Assembly: GCA_010092775.1 (NCBI GenBank)
Contig: JAADYZ010000361.1
Location: forward strand, 1 to 23,856
Reading direction: 5' to 3'
Source of the DNA: Chloroflexota bacterium
GTDB taxonomy: Bacteria > Chloroflexota > Anaerolineae > Aggregatilineales > UBA3940
Length of the DNA: 23,856 nucleotides
The notes under the pieces were generated by a model. The model worked only from the letters and a program-made list of their open reading frames with translations, made no database searches and was not told where the DNA came from. Below, in pieces: positions 22,703 to 23,856 of this stretch. Position 1 is the stretch's first letter. Each line of letters starts with the position of its first letter. The translations under genes were made by a program, and so were the position numbers.

Positions 22703-23856
22703 ATGTATGACGAGAAGCCCTGGGTGAAGAGCTACGATTCTGGCATACCCGAGTCTCTAGCACCTTACCCTGATGTATCCGTATTTGACCTGCTTGAACA
22801 AGCGGCAGAAAAGTACCCGACTCGCGATTCGTCGGTGATGTCTGCGAGCTTGCCCGTGGTTGGGCGTGTTAGCCAAGCCGTCACCTACCGCGAATTGAAC
22901 AATCTAGTCGACCGTTTGACAGCCGCCCTCCAAGATCGCGGTGTAAAGAAAGGCGATCGCGTTGGGATCGTCCTGGCCAACTCGACCCAGTTTGTGATCT
23001 CCTTCTACGCGATACTCAAGGCAGGCGCTACGGTGGTCGCCTTGAATCCCACCTTCCCCCCAAAGAAGTGGGCTGGCCAGCTTAACGATGCCGACATCCG
23101 GGTGGCGATTGTGATGAGTTCCTTCTACGAAGGGATCAACAGCGTCCGCGCTGAGACACCAATCGAGCACATCATCGTCACTAACATCAAGGAATTCTTG
23201 CCGCCCCTGGCTCGCCTGCTCTTCACCCTGGCCCGCGAGAAAAAGGACGGCCACTACGTCGAGTCGTTGAAGGACGGTGATGCCTGGCTGCCCGACATTC
23301 TGAAGACCTACACCGCTAAACAGCGTAAACCAGTCGAGATCAAACCGAAGGAAGACTCGGCCATTTTCCAGTACACAGGAGGCACGACAGGGCTGCCCAA
23401 GGCTGCGCGTGGGCCTCATTCTGCGCTGGTCGCCAACACCGTCCAGATGCGAGCCTGGCTAGCGAGTCAAGGGGCAGAAACAGACTCTTTCCTGGCAGCG
23501 GTGCCACTCTTCCATGTTTATGGCATGGTTGCTGTGTTGAATTTCGCTGTGAGTATTGGCGCGCCGATGTATATGGTGCCCAACCCGCGTGACATCCCAG
23601 ATGTATTGGACGTGATCACGACCTTTAAGCCGACCATCTTTATGGGTGTGCCCGCTTTATACAATGCAATCAACAACCGCGACGACCTTGATAAATACGA
23701 TCTAAGTTCGATTCGCGGCTGTATCAGCGGGTCGGCGCCTCTGGCCCCGGAGACCAAACGGAAATTCGAGCAATTGACTGGCGGGCGACTGATGGAAGGC
23801 TTCGGTATGAGTGAAGCGCCAACCGCCACGCACTGCAATCCCTTCCAGGGCGAGAA
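22703..23856 (+). CDS. Long-chain acyl-CoA synthetase (AMP-forming), 5' part
   Basis: The frame is open from ATG 22703 to the window end; 384 complete codons are visible and the C-terminal part lies beyond. The protein is an adenylate-forming enzyme that activates fatty acids to acyl-CoA. The phosphate-binding motif YTGGTTGLPK is at residues 224-233, LFHVYGM near 270 is the acyl-pocket block, and the A5 motif EGFGMSEAP starts at 365. The substitution of AARGPH for the common GAMLTH after the lysine is a small oddity. AGGAGG (22686-22691) lies 11 bases upstream. FadD-like is the best guess; other acyl or aryl CoA ligases cannot be excluded without the C-terminal half. Confidence 0.9.
   Translation, partial: MYDEKPWVKSYDSGIPESLAPYPDVSVFDLLEQAAEKYPTRDSSVMSASLPVVGRVSQAVTYRELNNLVDRLTAALQDRGVKKGDRVGIVLANSTQFVISFYAILKAGATVVALNPTFPPKKWAGQLNDADIRVAIVMSSFYEGINSVRAETPIEHIIVTNIKEFLPPLARLLFTLAREKKDGHYVESLKDGDAWLPDILKTYTAKQRKPVEIKPKEDSAIFQYTGGTTGLPKAARGPHSALVANTVQMRAWLASQGAETDSFLAAVPLFHVYGMVAVLNFAVSIGAPMYMVPNPRDIPDVLDVITTFKPTIFMGVPALYNAINNRDDLDKYDLSSIRGCISGSAPLAPETKRKFEQLTGGRLMEGFGMSEAPTATHCNPFQGE

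Noticed and set aside
22904..23419. A 171-codon minus-strand frame inside the acyl-CoA synthetase gene
   Set aside because: It is antisense to conserved adenylation-domain sequence and lacks start signals.

Overview
The window reads as chromosomal housekeeping DNA from a free-living bacterium, most likely a member of the Chloroflexota (Anaerolineae-like). This placement is an inference from the gene set: a thioredoxin-reductase-like ferredoxin-NADP reductase, a DnaE with an intact PHP site, a short SbcC without adjacent SbcD, a CIRCE-controlled groESL, SelB, and several hypothetical membrane or TPR proteins. Coding density is very high, and I see no mobile element, CRISPR array, tRNA or rRNA. 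Promoters look like ordinary sigma-70/SigA promoters (-10 boxes TATACT, TACACT, TACAAT).

Layout. (1) Bases 1-1744, plus strand: the 3' end of an unrecognised gene, then lipB, with stop and start codons overlapping. (2) Bases 1662-6329, minus strand: a tight five-gene run, in transcription order a basic membrane-anchored DUF6174-like protein, mutM (fpg), a single-pass membrane protein with two copies of a small module, a trypsin-fold serine peptidase with a GDSGS nucleophile, and a ferredoxin-NADP reductase. The end of this run overlaps the 3' end of lipB antisense by 83 bp. (3) Bases 6330-6470: a short divergent promoter region. (4) Bases 6471-16616, plus strand: dnaE, an SbcC/Rad50-type ATPase, a secreted S41 peptidase with a PDZ domain, and a TPR protein. 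(5) Bases 16640-18791: the heat-shock operon, consisting of a sigma-70 promoter, a perfect CIRCE operator with 15-bp arms, groES, groEL and a strong intrinsic terminator. (6) Bases 18931-19406, plus strand: an unrecognised 53-residue membrane protein and a stand-alone TfoX C-terminal-domain protein. (7) Bases 19372-22457, minus strand: selB, preceded in the same transcript by a long coiled-coil protein. (8) Bases 22458-22702: a divergent promoter region with palindromes. (9) From 22703 to the window end: the 5' part of an acyl-CoA synthetase (fadD-like).

How the genes work together. Most genes serve core functions: lipoate attachment (LipB), electron transfer (FNR), base-excision repair (MutM), replication (DnaE), double-strand-end or hairpin processing (SbcC), protein folding (GroESL), selenocysteine decoding (SelB) and fatty-acid activation (FadD). 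The less explained parts are the minus-strand run around mutM, the S41 peptidase, the 53-residue membrane protein and the coiled-coil gene ahead of selB. I found no clear evidence of a new defence or mobile system; the best leads are individual proteins and regulatory sites.
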